Part shown: one piece after another, positions 61,623 to 64,000 of the stretch
Layout of the letters: the number at the start of each line of letters is the position of its first letter
Numbering within the stretch: position 1 is the stretch's first letter
Notes under the pieces: model-generated
What the model was told of the DNA's origin: nothing
The model's input: only the letters and a program-made list of their open reading frames with translations
Databases searched by the model: none
Made by a program: the position numbers and the translations under genes
NCBI GenBank assembly: GCA_001953215.1
Contig: CP019169.1
Span: forward strand, 3,162,001-3,226,000
From: Betaproteobacteria bacterium GR16-43
GTDB taxonomy: Bacteria; Pseudomonadota; Gammaproteobacteria; Burkholderiales; Usitatibacteraceae
DNA length: 64,000 nucleotides
Reading direction: 5' to 3'

Positions 61623-62090
61623 CTAGTGCGGGGGCGATTCCGTGGCGAGCAGGCGGATGTGCGCGATCAGGTCGCGGTCCGCCTGCAGCCACGCGTTCCT
61701 CAGCGCTTGCGCGACCTCGGGCGTGAGGGGCGGGTGCCCCTGCGGGAATTGCTCGTAGGTGAAGCGCACGAAGAGCTCGCCGGGCGCGGGCTCCTCGATG
61801 CGCAGGTCGCGGCGTGCCGCCGGAATGGTGGGCGTGGGCTCCGTGCGGATCTCGATCTCGCGCAGGGGCACCAGGCGCACGTGATCGCGGATCACCGTGT
61901 GCCCGTAGTGGAGTTCCCGCTCCATGCCGTGGGGCCGGCGATCGAGGATCTTCACCTCGTCGAGCGCGGCGAGGAACTCGCGCGGGTCCTCCACGCTCCT
62001 CAGCAGGCCCTTCCAAAGCGTCTCGCGGGTGAGCGATTCCACCAGCGGGTTGAGGAAGTCGTTGATCTCGACCAGATGCTCGAATTTCAT
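61623..62090 (-). CDS. DUF1857 / START-like (SRPBCC) protein
   Basis: A 155-residue protein beginning MKFEHLVEINDFLNPLVESLTRETLWKGLL, the standard opening of DUF1857 (AtaL-like) proteins in the SRPBCC superfamily, which bind hydrophobic ligands in a helix-grip cavity. FVRFTYEQFPQGHPPLTPEV and the C-terminal helix match. Convergent with the GNAT gene and divergent from the DUF1801 gene. Confidence 0.85.
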   Translation of the reverse strand: MKFEHLVEINDFLNPLVESLTRETLWKGLLRSVEDPREFLAALDEVKILDRRPHGMERELHYGHTVIRDHVRLVPLREIEIRTEPTPTIPAARRDLRIEEPAPGELFVRFTYEQFPQGHPPLTPEVAQALRNAWLQADRDLIAHIRLLATESPPH

Positions 62091-62137
62091 GTCCGGTTTA
62101 GGATAGCGCAGCCTGCCGCCTCGAAAGGGCCGAATCC

Positions 62138-62605
62138 GTGGTTTCCAGCGCTGCCGCGACCGTGTCCGAATACCTCGAGGAGCTCCCGGCGGAGCGCCGG
62201 GCGGTCATTTCCAAGGTGCGGGCGCTGGTCCGCAAGCACATGCCCAAGGGCTACGTGGAGGCGATGGGCTGGGGCATGATCTTCTGGAGCATCCCGCTCA
62301 AGCGCTATCCCGACACCTACAACGGCAAGCCCCTGGGCTACGTCGCCCTGGCCGCCCAGAAGAACAACTACACGATCTACCTGATGGGGCCCGCCATCAG
62401 CGACAAGCAGGATGCGGCCCTGCGCGGCGCCTACAAGCGTGCCGGCAAGAAGCTCGACATGGGGAAGTGCTGCCTGCACTTCAGGAAATTCGAAGACCTG
62501 CACGTCGAAGCCGTCGCCGAGGCGATCGCGAGCTTTCCCGTGGAGCTCTACCTCGAGCATTACGAAAAGACGCGCCCGCCGAAGCCCGGGAAGAAGGCGG
62601 CATGA
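62138..62605 (+). CDS. DUF1801 domain protein
   Basis: A 155-residue protein from GTG 62138 (AAAGGG upstream). AATVSEYLEELPAERRAVI, EAMGWGMIFWSIPLKRYPDTYNG, YTIYLMGPAI and KLDMGKCCLHFRKFEDL are typical of DUF1801/YdhG-like proteins; their role is not established. Its stop overlaps the ATG of the next gene (ATGA), although that gene encodes an exported binding-type protein. Confidence 0.88.
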   Translation: MVSSAAATVSEYLEELPAERRAVISKVRALVRKHMPKGYVEAMGWGMIFWSIPLKRYPDTYNGKPLGYVALAAQKNNYTIYLMGPAISDKQDAALRGAYKRAGKKLDMGKCCLHFRKFEDLHVEAVAEAIASFPVELYLEHYEKTRPPKPGKKAA

Positions 62606-63096
62606 CCATGCGCCTCGCAACGCTCGCGTTCCTCGCCGTCCTCCTGGCCTCGTGTGCCGCCCCGACCTCCAGCGTGCCTCCGGCGGTGCGTTCCGAACTC
62701 GCGCCGACCGGCAAGCTGCGCGTGGGCGTGGTCGGCTCCACTTCGAAGGGCGTGGGCGTGGACATCGGCCGCGAGCTGGGCCAGCGCCTCGGCGTGCCCG
62801 TGGAATTCGTGCGCTATGAATCCGCCTCGGCGTTGTGGGTCGGGGTCACGAAGGGTGAATGGGACGTCGCCTCGCTCGGGATCGATGCCCAGCGCGCGAA
62901 CGAGATGAATTTCACCGCGGCCTACCTCTACCTCGGCGATGTGCCCGTGGCCCTTGCGGTTCCCCGGGGACGCACGGCCGCGTATCCGTACACTTACGAG
63001 TTCGTCGAGGACCTGAAGTCCTCCGGTTTCGTGGGCGAGGCGATCGCCCGCGATACGCTTCCGGGGGCGCGGGTCGCGCCGGCGCGGGCAAAATGA
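62602..63096 (+). CDS. Shortened periplasmic binding-protein paralogue (lipoprotein)
   Basis: A 164-residue lipoprotein (LLASC lipobox) starting at ATG 62602. Residues ~34-110 match the first lobe of the next gene (APTGKLRVGV, VDIGRELGQRLGVPVEFVRY, GEWDVASLGIDAQRANEMNFTA). The sequence then passes directly to the C-terminal tail of that gene (YTYEFVEDLKSSGFVGEAI). About 104 residues, the whole second lobe, are missing in frame. The half-domain has no hinge or opposing lobe, so binding as in normal family 3 proteins is unlikely. Good codon use and an intact frame argue for expression. Confidence 0.8.
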   Translation: MTMRLATLAFLAVLLASCAAPTSSVPPAVRSELAPTGKLRVGVVGSTSKGVGVDIGRELGQRLGVPVEFVRYESASALWVGVTKGEWDVASLGIDAQRANEMNFTAAYLYLGDVPVALAVPRGRTAAYPYTYEFVEDLKSSGFVGEAIARDTLPGARVAPARAK

Positions 63097-63119
63097 CGGC
63101 ACAACGAGGAGTTCCACCG

Positions 63120-63926
63120 ATGCGGGTTTCGCGTTTCACCCTCCTGGCCGCGGCCTGCCTGGCTGCAGCCGCCTGCGCCTCGACCCCGGCCACGCCTCCG
63201 GCCGACGTCGTGCGCGACCTGGCGCCCACCGGCAAGCTGCGCGCCGCGATCAATTTCGGCAACGCGGTGCTGGCCCAGAAGGACGCGGCCACGGGCGAAG
63301 CGAAGGGCATCTCGGTCGATCTCGCGCGCGAACTCGGGCGGCGTCTGGGCGTGCCGGTGGAGATCGTGAGCTACGACGCGGCCGGCAAGGTAGCCGCCGC
63401 CGCGAAGACTGGCGCCTGGGACGTGGCCTTCCTCGCCATCGACCCGGAGCGCGCGCAGGACATCAACTACACGGCGCCCTACGTGATCATCGAAGGCGGC
63501 TATCTCGTGCGGAAGGATTCGCCGTTGCAGGCGATCGGGGATTTCGACCGCAAGGGCGTGCGCATCGCCGTAGGCAACAAGAGCGGCTACGACCTCTACC
63601 TCACGCGGGAATTGAAGAACGCCGAACTCGTGCGCGCCCCGACCACGCCGGCGGCGCTCCAGCAGTTCCTCGACACGAACCTCGAGGCGGCGGCGGGCAT
63701 CAAGGCACCGTTGGTCCGCTACGCGGAAGCGCATCCGGAAGTACGCGTGATCCCCGGGCGGTTCATGGTGATCGAGCAGGCCGTGGCCCTGCCGAAGGGA
63801 AAAGAAGCGGGCCTGCGGTACGCTCGGGCCTACGTGGAGGAACAGAAGGCGAGCGGTTTCGTCGCCCGTGGTTTGCAAAGCAGCGGCCAGCACGACGCCA
63901 CCGTGGCGCCGGCGGCCGCGAACTAG
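63120..63926 (+). CDS. Family 3 periplasmic binding protein (lipoprotein)
   Basis: A 268-residue amino-acid-type binding protein with a lipobox (AAACAS). Lobe one: GISVDLARELGRRLGVPVEIV, GAWDVAFLAIDPERAQDINYTAPYV. Lobe two: GVRIAVGNKSGYDLYLTREL and KAPLVRYAEAHPEVRVIPG. AGGAG stands 7-8 bases before ATG 63120. It is a tandem full-length paralogue of the shortened gene upstream. No transporter genes are visible before the window ends. Confidence 0.9.
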   Translation: MRVSRFTLLAAACLAAAACASTPATPPADVVRDLAPTGKLRAAINFGNAVLAQKDAATGEAKGISVDLARELGRRLGVPVEIVSYDAAGKVAAAAKTGAWDVAFLAIDPERAQDINYTAPYVIIEGGYLVRKDSPLQAIGDFDRKGVRIAVGNKSGYDLYLTRELKNAELVRAPTTPAALQQFLDTNLEAAAGIKAPLVRYAEAHPEVRVIPGRFMVIEQAVALPKGKEAGLRYARAYVEEQKASGFVARGLQSSGQHDATVAPAAAN

Positions 63927-63938
63927 GGAGGCATCGGG

Positions 63939-64000
63939 ATGAGAAAAACAATCGTCACACTGGCCCTGGCCCTCGCGGCCGGCCCGGTCTTCGCGACACC
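63939..64000 (+). CDS. Exported protein, 3' partial
   Basis: An open frame beginning at ATG 63939 with GGGAGG 6-11 bases upstream. The visible 20 codons form a signal peptide (RKTIVTLALALAAGPVFAT). It starts 12 bases after the binding-protein stop, so it probably belongs to the same unit, but the mature protein lies beyond the window. Confidence 0.6.
   Translation, partial: MRKTIVTLALALAAGPVFAT

Overview
The window is GC-rich, densely coded chromosomal DNA, most likely from a free-living betaproteobacterium. Supporting signs are the alaC-hom-thrC amino-acid locus, an XrtH-type exosortase with its partner membrane protein, two Bug/TctC-type solute-binding proteins, a ClpB gene behind a sigma-32 promoter, and MlaA. 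Assignment below class level is only a guess. I saw no phage, insertion-sequence transposase, CRISPR array, rRNA or tRNA.

Layout. 1-9.7 kb: the 3' part of a large NAD-glutamate dehydrogenase, an exported protein with two HxT motifs, an Mth938-like protein, a DnaJ-like/pseudoprotease membrane protein, then alaC and hom. 9.7-17.6 kb: a TPR/DUF4034 protein and a giant exported beta-helix protein separate hom from thrC, and a smaller exported relative follows on the other strand. 17.7-22.3 kb: nadC-mlaA-small membrane protein, divergent from clpB. 22.4-33.7 kb is an exoprotein region: a CSLREA/seven-repeat propeller protein, pssA, a YncE-like propeller protein, an amino-acid binding protein, xrtH and its partner, and a secreted trypsin-like protease. 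33.7-42.4 kb: a degenerate sensor kinase-like protein, a four-gene unit (DUF4242, Bug protein, amidohydrolase, AI-2E-type permease), an OPT transporter with a small exported protein, an SBP_bac_5 binding protein and a GFA protein. 42.5-48.2 kb: a membrane protein, a secreted propeller, a protein of unknown family, an OmpA-FecR fusion and a JmjC-like cupin. 48.2-55.6 kb: a WYL regulator and several secreted proteins (an M3 N-terminal-like fragment, EF-hand, S10 carboxypeptidase, YVTN propeller, Tat-exported amidohydrolase, lipoprotein). 55.7-64 kb: ABM and NIPSNAP genes divergent from an arsR-thioesterase-DUF2269 operon with paired operators, a second Bug protein, a catalytically dead CheB, Mpg glycosylase, a GNAT enzyme, and tandem binding-protein paralogues.

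The most striking feature is a C-terminal module of about 110-125 residues (core LWW...SGWG...HQGD.IFATWFTYD...MW). It occurs as a tandem pair at the extreme C-terminus of four otherwise unrelated exported proteins, eight copies in all, each with exactly one cysteine placed at its end. It looks like a shared surface-sorting, anchoring or binding device, and it sits beside an exosortase whose usual IPTL-CTERM signal is absent from the window.

Other themes are enzymes that have lost catalytic residues (CheB, DnaJ/HtrA-like, sensor kinase-like), proteins that look internally deleted (a binding protein, a DUF1579-like protein), and a varied set of long intergenic palindromes (39.9, 42.4, 48.3, 50.2, 52.6 and 59.1 kb).
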